DNA of 64,000 bases from JAGZEG01 sp963930185 (GTDB lineage: Bacteria; Actinomycetota; Coriobacteriia; Coriobacteriales; UMGS124), in assembly GCA_963930185.1 (NCBI GenBank), contig CAWVLT010000047.1, positions 1 through 64,000 of the forward strand, read 5' to 3'. Below are positions 24,701 to 33,053 of this stretch, piece after piece (within the stretch, counting starts at the first letter, position 1; each line of letters starts with the position of its first letter). Position numbers and translations under genes: made by a program. Below the pieces are notes generated by a model. The model ran no database searches, was not told the DNA's origin, and worked only from the letters and a program-made list of their open reading frames with translations.

Positions 24701-27364
24701 CTAGAGCTTGGTCACGGCCACGTGGTTGGTGTGCACGCCGTTGCCCTTGCTGATGGGCGTGGGGCGCACCGACGTGAGGACCGAGACGCATCCGCCGTGG
24801 TCGACGTTGTCGTAGCTGCCCACCATCTCGGCGTCGGTGCTCTCGGGCTCGTACCAGGCGCCCTGCGGCAGGCTCAGCACGCCGGGCATGATGCGCGGGG
24901 TGACCTTCGCGGTGATCTGCACGCGGCCGCGTGCGTTGTAGACCTCGACCATGTCGCCGTTGGCGATGCCCAGCGCCTCGGCGTCCTGCGTGTTGATCCA
25001 CAGCTGCTGCGGGGCAACCTGCTTCATCCAGTCCACGTTGCCGTAGCTAGAGTGGACGCGCGTCTTCTGGTGCTGGCCGATGAGCTGGAACGGGTACTTG
25101 TCGGCGTCGGTCTCGTCGCCCACGCCCTCGGGCGCGACGTAGTACTGGGGCAGCGCGTAGATCTCGCCCATGCCGTCGTCGGGCAGGTAGCCGCCACCGG
25201 TGACGTCCCACTGTTTGGAGATGTTGTACGCCTGCTTGGAGAAGACCTCCCACTTGCCCGAGGGGGTCGCCAGTTTCTCGGGCTTCTCGTAGACGGCGGG
25301 CGTGTGGTCGTCGGTCTGCTTGAAGAGCCCCTGGGCCTTGAACTCCTCGAAGGTGGCGGGCAGGTCGGCGCCGGCCTCGATGGCCTGGTCGTAGAGCCAC
25401 TCGACCCAGCCCTCCTGCGTGCGGCCCTCGGTGAACTCGTCATAGACGCCGAGCTTCTCGGCGAGCAGGCAGCAGATCTCGTAGACGGGCTTGCTCTCGA
25501 ACAGCGGGGCGACTGCCGGGGACTCGCACAGCACGAACCCCGTCCAGGCGCTGCCGCCGGTGCAGACGTCCAGCTCCTCGAAGCTGGTGGTGCCCGGCAG
25601 GATGATGTCACTGATCATGGCGGTGGGCGTCATGTACACGTCGTCGGTCACGATCATGGTGAGGCCCGAGTCGTCCTCGTCGGGCAGGTTGTAGAGACGC
25701 AGCATCTCGTTGATGTCGCCGTGCTGGCCCATCATGACGTTGGAGGCGTAGTTCCAGACGAACTTGATGGGGGCCTTGAGCGCGACGGTCCCCGGCTCCT
25801 CGGCGTAGGTTATGGTACCGGTGTTGTCGATGTTGCGCACGCCCCACGTGGCGTCGTTCATGGACTTGTAGTCCTCGATGGCGTGGTACCAGTCAAAGAA
25901 GCTCACGCAGGTGGTGACGGTGTTCTTCTCCACCAGGTTGGGGATGGATGAGGGGATGGGATACCCCACGCCGCCGGTTGCCTCGCGCGCGCCGGTGCCG
26001 CCGCCGGAGATGCCGACGTTTTTGGTGAGCGCCGCGATCATGCCGATGGCGCGGGCGCTGTAGCCGCCGGCCATGTGGCGCTGCGGGCCCCAGCCCTGGA
26101 TCGTGGCGGTGGGGCCGTCCAGGTACAGCTCGGCCAGCTCCACGATGGTGGCGGCGGGCACGCCGGTGATGGAGGCGGCCCACTCGGGGGTCTTCTCGCC
26201 CGTGCCCTCGAAGGCGCCGGTGCCCATGAGGTAGGCCTCGTAGGACATGTCCTCCTCGACGGTGAGGGTGCCGGTCTTGTCAAAGCCAAAGAACGTGTTA
26301 TCCGGCGGCTCGCCCTGCTTGACCTGCTCGAGGAAGGTGTCGCTGTAGAAGCCGATGAAGTTCTCCTCGATGAAGTCGCGGTCGAGCTTGTCGTTGGTCA
26401 TGAGATAGTGGACCATGCCGGCGACCAGCGCCATGTCGGTGCCCGGCCTCACGGGGATCCACTGGTTGGCCACGCCCACCGCGGTGTCGGACAGGATGGG
26501 ATCGATGACCACGATCTTGGCATCGGGGTTCTGCAGGCGCACCTGGGTGATGAGATACTGCATCGCCGAGCCGCTCATGCGGGTGTTGGCGGGGTTGTTG
26601 CCCCACAGGACGATGTTCTTGGAGTTGACCAGGTCGGTGACCTCGTTGTTGCTGTAGGCGTCGCCGTTGAACAGCGGTAGCTCCCAGTTGATCTGGCCGG
26701 TGGAGTAGTCGCAGTAGTGGCGCAGGTATCCGCCGAAGCAGTTGAGCAGGCGGGCGAACATGGTGTTGTCCGGTGCCCAGGACTTACTCACGGTACCGCC
26801 CAGCTGGCCGGTGCCGTACTGGATGTAGAACGCGTCGTTGCCGTACTTCTCCTTGATCGAGATCATGGCGCTGGCGATCTCGTCGATGGCCTCGTCCCAG
26901 GTGATGGCCTCGAACTTGCCCTCGCCACGCTTGGTTCCGGGCACGCGGCGCAGCGGGGTCTGGATGCGCGAGTCGTTGTAGAGGCGCTGGCGGTTGGTGC
27001 GGCCGCGCACGCAGGAGCGCATCTGGTAGATCTCGCCCGGCCCGAAGATGTCGCCCCCATCATCGTCGACACCCACGCGCACGACGGTGTCGTCCTTCAC
27101 GTACATCTTGAGCGGGCAGCGGCTTCCGCAGTTCACGTGGCAGCCACCCCAGGCCATGCTGTCATACTCGAACGGCTCGGCGGCCGGCGGCTGCGGGGCG
27201 TCCGCAGCATCGGCGCCAGCGCTGGCGTCACTTGCCAGTGCGCTTGTCGACACGACGCCCGTCAGGGCAGCGGTGCCGCCCATGACGGCGGCCCACTCGA
27301 GAAACGTGCGACGGCTCATCGTGGCGTCTGTCCTCTGGGGTAGCTTCTCGTCGGTCATTGGCAT
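24701..27364 (-). CDS. dmsA: DMSO-reductase-type molybdopterin catalytic subunit DmsA
   Basis: An 887-residue Tat-exported oxidoreductase. The signal has SRRTFLEWAA (Arg18-Arg19). An N-terminal [4Fe-4S] site follows with Cys75, Cys79, Cys83 and Cys118. The probable molybdenum ligand is Ser221 in DYSTGQINW, as in DmsA-type enzymes. Later segments WGNNPANTRMSGSA and QLIGQHQKTRVHSSYGN bind the bis-MGD cofactor. It likely reduces S- or N-oxides during anaerobic respiration; the substrate cannot be told from sequence. The start at 27364 has GAGGAG upstream on the minus strand. The membrane anchor dmsC lies 3 kb away on the other strand. Confidence 0.93.
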   Translation of the reverse strand: MPMTDEKLPQRTDATMSRRTFLEWAAVMGGTAALTGVVSTSALASDASAGADAADAPQPPAAEPFEYDSMAWGGCHVNCGSRCPLKMYVKDDTVVRVGVDDDGGDIFGPGEIYQMRSCVRGRTNRQRLYNDSRIQTPLRRVPGTKRGEGKFEAITWDEAIDEIASAMISIKEKYGNDAFYIQYGTGQLGGTVSKSWAPDNTMFARLLNCFGGYLRHYCDYSTGQINWELPLFNGDAYSNNEVTDLVNSKNIVLWGNNPANTRMSGSAMQYLITQVRLQNPDAKIVVIDPILSDTAVGVANQWIPVRPGTDMALVAGMVHYLMTNDKLDRDFIEENFIGFYSDTFLEQVKQGEPPDNTFFGFDKTGTLTVEEDMSYEAYLMGTGAFEGTGEKTPEWAASITGVPAATIVELAELYLDGPTATIQGWGPQRHMAGGYSARAIGMIAALTKNVGISGGGTGAREATGGVGYPIPSSIPNLVEKNTVTTCVSFFDWYHAIEDYKSMNDATWGVRNIDNTGTITYAEEPGTVALKAPIKFVWNYASNVMMGQHGDINEMLRLYNLPDEDDSGLTMIVTDDVYMTPTAMISDIILPGTTSFEELDVCTGGSAWTGFVLCESPAVAPLFESKPVYEICCLLAEKLGVYDEFTEGRTQEGWVEWLYDQAIEAGADLPATFEEFKAQGLFKQTDDHTPAVYEKPEKLATPSGKWEVFSKQAYNISKQWDVTGGGYLPDDGMGEIYALPQYYVAPEGVGDETDADKYPFQLIGQHQKTRVHSSYGNVDWMKQVAPQQLWINTQDAEALGIANGDMVEVYNARGRVQITAKVTPRIMPGVLSLPQGAWYEPESTDAEMVGSYDNVDHGGCVSVLTSVRPTPISKGNGVHTNHVAVTKL

Positions 27365-27503
27365 TCCCCTCTCCTCTCGTCCAAAGCTCCTCGAACGATC
27401 CTTCGGCACGGGATGAGGGGCGTGCGGCTACTTGATACCACGCATGGCCGTGGCCCTAACCCGTGTCGTCATGTTCCATTGAAACTCTCGCGCGGCACCC
27501 CCT

Positions 27504-27524
27504 TGTCACATGCGGTATGTGACA
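27504..27524. promoter_or_regulatory. Palindromic operator between dmsA and the GNAT gene
   Basis: A perfect 8-bp inverted repeat, TGTCACAT and ATGTGACA, with a 5-base centre, in the divergent intergenic space (27365-27667). Its size suits a dimeric regulator such as a Crp/Fnr or LuxR protein. A -10-like TATACT for the plus-strand gene is at 27591. Confidence 0.5.
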
Positions 27525-27667
27525 TGCGACGAAATGCCTGCTCACCGACATGCTCGATTTTTCTGCTCGCCGCGTTGCACTCTGGCTCGGTATACTCTTG
27601 GTGGAGGTCCGTGTTCCCGATTGGGGCCGAGATGACCGGAGCCCCTCTTCAAGGAGGTCGTTCGTCT

Positions 27668-29608
27668 ATGGCGCTTCAGCTTCTCTTCGGCGACGACGTC
27701 GATGTCTCCTTCCTCGACAGGCTGGTCGAGGTTGACCACGCATGCTACGAGCCCGAGTACTGGGGTGATCCGCGCAACACACAGGCCCGCTATCTCAAGA
27801 ACAGACGATCGTTTGTCTTCGTGCTCGACGCCGGAAGCGATCGCCTGGCCGGCTACCTTAACTTTTTCCCCTGTGAACGTGGCCTATATCTAGACAACCT
27901 GTCTCGCAGCCCCGTCATCCGCGACGATGACATCACGCCCGACGAGGTCGCTGACTACCGAACTGACGAAAACCATCTGTTTATCATCTCGATGGCGATA
28001 CATCCTGACTACCAAGGCGGCGAGGCCGTCAGGCTGCTGACCAATGGGTTCATCGACTATCTTGGCAGGTTACGCGCGCAAGGCTATCCCATTACGGACA
28101 TCATGGGGACGGCGGTCTCGGCCCATGGGCGCAAGGCCATGGGAAATCTCCTCTTTCGCAGGCATCGTGAGCTGGATGACGGGAACACGGTCTATGTCTG
28201 CGATGGCTCACGCCTCGACAAGCTCCTTGCCAACGACCTGTACTTCAAGACGTATCAAGATGACCTGTGGATACTCCTGCCGCTCGCGGAGCACAAGGCG
28301 AATCTGCGCATAGCCAACCTCTTCTCTGATCTCGATGGGAAGGATTGGGAAGGCGGGCCCGGGGCGAGGTGTCGCCCACCGGTCGCGCCTGAGGGCGATC
28401 CTTCTGGCGAGCCTGCCGGGTTCGGGCGTCACGACGAGGTTGGTCGCTCGGTCGCACGCCGCGTAATCGACGCTCTGCGCGAATGCTTTGCCTACGAGTG
28501 CAGCAACGAGGTCGTGCGCGACCTCGAGTTCGCGTACCTGGGGAGCTACGATTTTCTCCATACTACTGACGAGTACGAGGGGCGGCACTCGGGAAATGAG
28601 GTGGTGATGGGTCTGCCGCACGGCCACGCCATACTCGTTGCGCATCGACGAACGCACATGTTTGTGGTCGCACTCGTGCTGCCTTCCTACCCTCACTCCA
28701 CCACCCAGATGGAGGATCAGGTCTCCTATGACTACCTCAAGATCAGGGACCCGCAGAGTGGCTCGTTCATCCCGTTCTACAGTTATTTGCTGAAGACATA
28801 CGGCCTGCATCGCTGCGGGCCGGCGAAGTGCCTGCTTTACCTTGCCGGCAAGCCTCACGATGAGCGCGAGCTGCAGGACATGCTCGCCGCCGAGTCATAT
28901 GACAACTACGGGCGCGAATACCGCATGGCAAGCCCCGAGCTCGCGCTGGCGGCTACGCAGAACCGCGCCGTATATGACTATTATGAGGTGTATCTTTCGA
29001 GCAGGGCGATCGTCTACGTCGCCAAGGAATACTCCGACGAGATGGAGGATCGCATCTTTGATTTTGCGAACTATCTGTTCGTGGTCATGCTCGTCCTCTT
29101 CCAGAACACGGCGCTTGCCAAGGTGAACATGCGCGTCACAGATGTACTCGAGACAAATCGCGACATCTCGCCCAAGGCGAAGCTCGCGATCGATCGGGAG
29201 TATGGGCAGACCATTCGCTTCTGGGAGGTGCAGAACTTCAAATACTTGTCGACGCAGATAGAGGGCACCTATGTTCGTGAGGCGTTCCTCAACAAGGAGC
29301 TGTCAGAAATATACAGCGAGCATCAGGGATTCCTCGAACATCTGGTCTCGGTAAAGAGCGCTATCGCCGAGGGTCGCACGGGTATGGTCATCAACGTTGT
29401 GGCTGTCATCCTTGCTGCAATCCAGCTTGAGCCCGTGTTCACGGATCTGCTCATGAGACTATACTCCTTCTTGGGGATAGAGGCCGCCTATGCGACGGGC
29501 GCCACGTATCGTGGACTGTTCGGCGGGATCGCGCTCATCGTCGTCGTGGTGGTTGCCAATTATTGGAGACGCTATCGGCCACACCATAACGACACGGGCG
29601 GGAGGTGA
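27668..29608 (+). CDS. GNAT acetyltransferase-like protein with C-terminal membrane helices
   Basis: A 646-residue protein. Residues ~1-200 resemble a GNAT N-acetyltransferase fold (FVFVLDAGSDRLAGYLNF strand pair, IISMAIHPDYQGGEAVRLL acetyl-CoA-type helix entry). The central ~350 residues are not recognised. The C-terminus has a predicted coiled segment followed by two hydrophobic helices (VINVVAVILAAIQLEPV and FGGIALIVVVVVANYW), recalling a CorA-like end. AAGGAGG lies 10 bases before ATG 27668. Lower GC than the flanks suggests acquisition. It sits divergent from dmsA and 6 bases before thiT. Acetyl transfer is plausible but unproven. Confidence 0.7.
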   Translation: MALQLLFGDDVDVSFLDRLVEVDHACYEPEYWGDPRNTQARYLKNRRSFVFVLDAGSDRLAGYLNFFPCERGLYLDNLSRSPVIRDDDITPDEVADYRTDENHLFIISMAIHPDYQGGEAVRLLTNGFIDYLGRLRAQGYPITDIMGTAVSAHGRKAMGNLLFRRHRELDDGNTVYVCDGSRLDKLLANDLYFKTYQDDLWILLPLAEHKANLRIANLFSDLDGKDWEGGPGARCRPPVAPEGDPSGEPAGFGRHDEVGRSVARRVIDALRECFAYECSNEVVRDLEFAYLGSYDFLHTTDEYEGRHSGNEVVMGLPHGHAILVAHRRTHMFVVALVLPSYPHSTTQMEDQVSYDYLKIRDPQSGSFIPFYSYLLKTYGLHRCGPAKCLLYLAGKPHDERELQDMLAAESYDNYGREYRMASPELALAATQNRAVYDYYEVYLSSRAIVYVAKEYSDEMEDRIFDFANYLFVVMLVLFQNTALAKVNMRVTDVLETNRDISPKAKLAIDREYGQTIRFWEVQNFKYLSTQIEGTYVREAFLNKELSEIYSEHQGFLEHLVSVKSAIAEGRTGMVINVVAVILAAIQLEPVFTDLLMRLYSFLGIEAAYATGATYRGLFGGIALIVVVVVANYWRRYRPHHNDTGGR

Positions 29609-29614
29609 GGGGGC

Positions 29615-30274
29615 GTGACAACGAGGGGGAAACGCCGGCAGTACCGTCGAGGGCGCTGGGATTGGATATGGGGCAACCGGATGGCCTGGACGGCGCTGCT
29701 TCTCGTCATCGCGGCCCTGCTCTCGGCCGTTCGCTTTGTCACGTTGAGCCAAGGGGGAGCCGTCACGTTTTTGAGCCTGCTGCCCTTGTGGCTCGTGACT
29801 TTCTTTTACGGACCTCGCCATGGCCTGGCTGCCGGCTTTGTATATGGATTCGTGAGACTGGCGGTGATTGGGGTGACGGGGGAGTGGGTTAACTACGCCC
29901 CTGGGGCTATCATCCTGGAATATCCGATTGCGTGCGGTGTGTTCGCGCTGGGCGGGTTGCTGTGCGATAGGCGCGTGGGTGTCGGGGAGGACGGCGTGCC
30001 TCGTGATGCGTTTGGGCTGCGGGCGGGGTACCTGGTCGGCCTGCTTTTGATGGGCGCGTGCTATGTGACCTCCGCCTTGCTTTTCTATCCGCCCGATGCA
30101 GAGGGGATCCTCGCAAATCTGGTCTCATGCATTGTCTATGATATGAGCTATCTGCTTATCGAGGGACTGCTTACCGAACTTCTGCTGTGCGTCCCCGCGG
30201 TGGTCGAGGCGGTGCACTACCTGCGCGAGATCGCGACCACCCCGATGGAGGATCCTACCTTGGAGTCATTCTAG
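29615..30274 (+). CDS. thiT: Thiamine ECF transporter substrate component ThiT
   Basis: A 219-residue, six-helix S-component of an energy-coupling-factor transporter (ThiT/YuaJ family). Typical features are GGAVTFLSLLPLWLVTFFYGPRHG, GFVYGFVRL and ILEYPIACGVFALGGLL, which line the thiamine site. It needs the shared EcfA-EcfA'-EcfT module, which is not in this window. The start is GTG 29615, with the ribosome site GGAGGTGAGG overlapping the stop of the preceding gene, so the two are translationally coupled. I see no TPP riboswitch upstream. Confidence 0.85.
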   Translation: MTTRGKRRQYRRGRWDWIWGNRMAWTALLLVIAALLSAVRFVTLSQGGAVTFLSLLPLWLVTFFYGPRHGLAAGFVYGFVRLAVIGVTGEWVNYAPGAIILEYPIACGVFALGGLLCDRRVGVGEDGVPRDAFGLRAGYLVGLLLMGACYVTSALLFYPPDAEGILANLVSCIVYDMSYLLIEGLLTELLLCVPAVVEAVHYLREIATTPMEDPTLESF

Positions 30275-30300
30275 ACCCTGCCTGCATGCGCAAGTAGAAT
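30272..30300 (+). promoter_or_regulatory. Candidate dmsC promoter
   Basis: TAGACC (30272-30277), a 17-base spacer and TAGAAT (30295-30300), starting at the thiT stop codon. It would let dmsC be expressed apart from the GNAT-thiT transcript. Confidence 0.45.
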
Positions 30301-30356
30301 AGGTGCGTTGTCGAGCTTGCGGTTTCACGTGAGGCGTTGTGCGAGGTTAACTGGGG

Positions 30357-31376
30357 GTGTGGCTGGCAATGGGAGGCGCGGCCTTTGCCTGGTCGGTCAT
30401 AGAGCTCGTCGTCTTCACGGCGCTGGCGCCGCCGGCTGCGGTCGCCTTCTCGCTCGTGGCGGCGCGCTGCGCGTTCGAGCGCCTGCCCGCTTCGCTGCTG
30501 CGCGCCTACACGTCGCTTCTCATGGTTCCCCTGGCAATCGTGACCGTGGGGTTCGTGGTGTCCGCCACGCATTTGGGCAATCCGGGCAACGCGCTCTACG
30601 TATTCACGCGCGTGGGCTCCTCGGGCCTGTCGAACGAGGTCCTCGCGACGGCGCTGTTTCTCGGGGCGTCGGGCTTGCTGTGGGTCGCGAGCCTGCTCGC
30701 GAACCTTCCCTTTGCCGTGAGGCGCGCGTGGCTGATCGCGTGCATCGCGCTTGCGGGGGTCTACCTGGTCTTGACGTCAAGGACGTACTGCATGCCCACG
30801 ATCCCCACCTGGAGCATGCCGGCGTCGCAGGCGCTGCTCGTCATCCTGGCCTTTGCCGGCGGCTCGGTCATGGGCCAGCTGCTCCTTGGGGCGGGCGAGC
30901 GGATGACCGCCTCCCGTGACGGGCGGCCTGCTGTGGGCGCGGGCGTAGATGGCGGCCGGGCCGTGGTCCCCGCCGATGGGCAGCCGGTCGCAGATGGCGA
31001 GCGGGACGGCGTTGCCCCGAGGTCTGCGCGGGCATTGGGAAGGCTGCCTCTGGTGCTCGCAGGGATCTGCACGGCCGTGACGTGCGCCGTCATGGTCGTG
31101 CAGTGGGCACAGCTGCACGGCATGGCAAACTCCTACGGGCATGCGGTCGATCTCGTGCCCCGGTATCCGCTTGTGATCGCCGTCTATGCGGCCTGCCTCG
31201 CGGCGGCGATCACGCTGGCCTGGCGCACCTCCGGCCGACTCGTGGAGACGCCGGTGGGTTTTGGGCCGCGCGCGGCGCTGCGCCTCTGGGCGCCGGCGGT
31301 GGCCGCCGTCATCTTGATGTATGGTGCCACGTTTCTCGTCAGGTTCCAGTTCTACTGCATGTATCTGCCGCTCTGA
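30357..31376 (+). CDS. dmsC: DMSO reductase membrane anchor DmsC
   Basis: A 339-residue membrane protein with about eight helices. The ELVVFTALAPPAAVAFSLVA start and ATHLGNPGNALYVFTRVGSSGLSNEVLATALF segment are characteristic of DmsC, the menaquinol-oxidising anchor that feeds DmsB. A ~45-residue hydrophilic loop in the middle is longer than in E. coli DmsC. GTG 30357 has GCGAGG about 10 bases before; ATG 30369 is an alternative. It is placed on the opposite strand from dmsAB and 21 bases before a LuxR gene. Confidence 0.85.
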   Translation: MWLAMGGAAFAWSVIELVVFTALAPPAAVAFSLVAARCAFERLPASLLRAYTSLLMVPLAIVTVGFVVSATHLGNPGNALYVFTRVGSSGLSNEVLATALFLGASGLLWVASLLANLPFAVRRAWLIACIALAGVYLVLTSRTYCMPTIPTWSMPASQALLVILAFAGGSVMGQLLLGAGERMTASRDGRPAVGAGVDGGRAVVPADGQPVADGERDGVAPRSARALGRLPLVLAGICTAVTCAVMVVQWAQLHGMANSYGHAVDLVPRYPLVIAVYAACLAAAITLAWRTSGRLVETPVGFGPRAALRLWAPAVAAVILMYGATFLVRFQFYCMYLPL

Positions 31377-31397
31377 GGGGTTCGAGGAGGCTTGTCG

Positions 31398-32987
31398 ATG
31401 GGACTCTCGCAGCTGGCGCAGCCCTTCTCGGCGCTCTGCGGCTTTGCGCTGTTCCTCGTCGTGAACGCGACCTCGGTGTGGGGCGGCGTCTTTCCGTTTT
31501 TGCCCGCGGAATTCCAGACTATGGGCGTCACGGTGTCGTTCTTTGTCGCCCAGACCATTGCCAGCGCCCTGAGCTTCGCCCTGGTCGTTGTCTGCTCGTT
31601 TCTTGCCCCGGGTGTCGTGCGGAGGGTGATGCCCTGGCTTGGCGTGCCCTGCATGCTCGCGGGGTCTTGCGCGCTCATTGCCGCCATGTACGTGGACGTC
31701 GCCTCACTTGCGTTCGTGGTTGTCTCAGGTGTGCTGCTGGGTGTGGGAAGCACGTGCGCGATGCTGCTGTGGCAACGGGTGATTGCGCACAGGGATGCAG
31801 ACCACGGCACAATGCTCGTCATCGCGGGGACGGGCCTGTCGGCCGTCATGTATTTCGTGCTGTGCCTGTGCCCCCTGTCCGTGACGGCCTTTCTTGTCCC
31901 CCTCGTCTTTCTGCCGCTGTGCGGCACGTCGCTGGCACTTGCCCTGCGGGCGGAATTGTCGGATGGGATGGGCGCGCGGTCCAGCGGGCCTGGCGGCCAG
32001 ACGGCCGGGGAGGTCGAGGATGATCCGGCGGGGCAGCGTCGGGTCTACGCGGGCGTCATCAGGGACTACTGGCGCAGCGCCCTTGCCGTGGGCGCTCTGG
32101 GCTTCGTGGCCGGCGTCATACGCGCCATCGCCCTAGGTAGCGAGGAGGTCGGAAACGTGGTGAACGTCACCTCGATGTTCGGGGCCCTCGTCTCGTCGGC
32201 CATTCTCGTCATCCTCTGGCGCATGACGTCGTTTCGGTTCAGCCCCACGCGCGCGTTCGGGGCGATCTTTCCCCTCCTGATCTGCGCGATGGGGCTCCTG
32301 CCGTTTCTGACGCTGTCCTATCTCGACGTCTTTGCTGGGTTCGTTCACATGCTCTTTGCGTTTGCCCAGATGATCCTCATCGTGCAGTGTGCGCAGGCCT
32401 CGCGTGACCGCGGCGCGGACCCCGTCATCGTGTTTGGCCTGTGCGGGGGCATCGCCACCGTGATGCAGTGCCTGGGACTCATCTGCGGATGGGAGACGGG
32501 GGCGGTCCAGAGCGCAGGCCAGGGGATCGGCAGGCTCGAGACGGCACTGACCGCCATCCTGTGCATGTGGGCGCTCGGGATCGCGTACTACCTGTGCCAG
32601 CGCAAGGGGACCGGCCATCCCGTTCCCGCCGACTCGATCGAGTTCATATCCCTCTCGCCCGACCCCCGCGCCACCGCCGCGCTGGCGAGTCAGGCGCGCG
32701 GGGCGGGGGAGGACGCGTCGGTGGGCGGGGCACGCCACGTGCTCGACCGTATCTCGAAGCAGTGCGAGTCCCTGCGCCTGCACTATCGCCTCTCGAGCCG
32801 CGAGGCCGAGGTTATGGAGCGCATCGTGCGCGGGGACACGGTGCCTAGGATCGCGGGGGATCTGGATATTTCTGAGAACACGGTGCGCACGCATGCCAAG
32901 CGCATCTACACCAAGCTCGGCGTCCACTCAAAGCAGGAGCTCAGTGACCTGCTGGCGCAGTTCAGCCCCGCGAACATGGACGGGTAG
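31398..32987 (+). CDS. Membrane LuxR-family regulator (12 helices + HTH)
   Basis: A 529-residue protein. About twelve hydrophobic helices (residues ~1-420) resemble a major-facilitator fold. They are followed by a linker and a LuxR-type helix-turn-helix (YRLSSREAEVMERIVRG, ISENTVRTHAKRIYTKLGVHSKQEL, residues ~455-515). Such membrane-anchored one-component regulators are abundant in Coriobacteriia next to respiratory reductases. They are thought to sense the substrate and activate the reductase. Here it follows dmsC by 21 bases and probably controls the dms genes. GAGGAGG lies 7 bases before ATG 31398. Confidence 0.88.
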   Translation: MGLSQLAQPFSALCGFALFLVVNATSVWGGVFPFLPAEFQTMGVTVSFFVAQTIASALSFALVVVCSFLAPGVVRRVMPWLGVPCMLAGSCALIAAMYVDVASLAFVVVSGVLLGVGSTCAMLLWQRVIAHRDADHGTMLVIAGTGLSAVMYFVLCLCPLSVTAFLVPLVFLPLCGTSLALALRAELSDGMGARSSGPGGQTAGEVEDDPAGQRRVYAGVIRDYWRSALAVGALGFVAGVIRAIALGSEEVGNVVNVTSMFGALVSSAILVILWRMTSFRFSPTRAFGAIFPLLICAMGLLPFLTLSYLDVFAGFVHMLFAFAQMILIVQCAQASRDRGADPVIVFGLCGGIATVMQCLGLICGWETGAVQSAGQGIGRLETALTAILCMWALGIAYYLCQRKGTGHPVPADSIEFISLSPDPRATAALASQARGAGEDASVGGARHVLDRISKQCESLRLHYRLSSREAEVMERIVRGDTVPRIAGDLDISENTVRTHAKRIYTKLGVHSKQELSDLLAQFSPANMDG

Positions 32988-33053
32988 GGCCGGCGGATCA
33001 TGATGGGGTGCGTGGTTGCAGCTGGCGCATGGCACAGTCAACAGAGCGCGGTC

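Noticed and set aside
29400..29640. TPP riboswitch upstream of thiT
   Set aside because: thiT starts 6 bases after the previous stop codon, and that region is coding; no CUGAGA/ACCUGA pattern typical of TPP sensors was seen.
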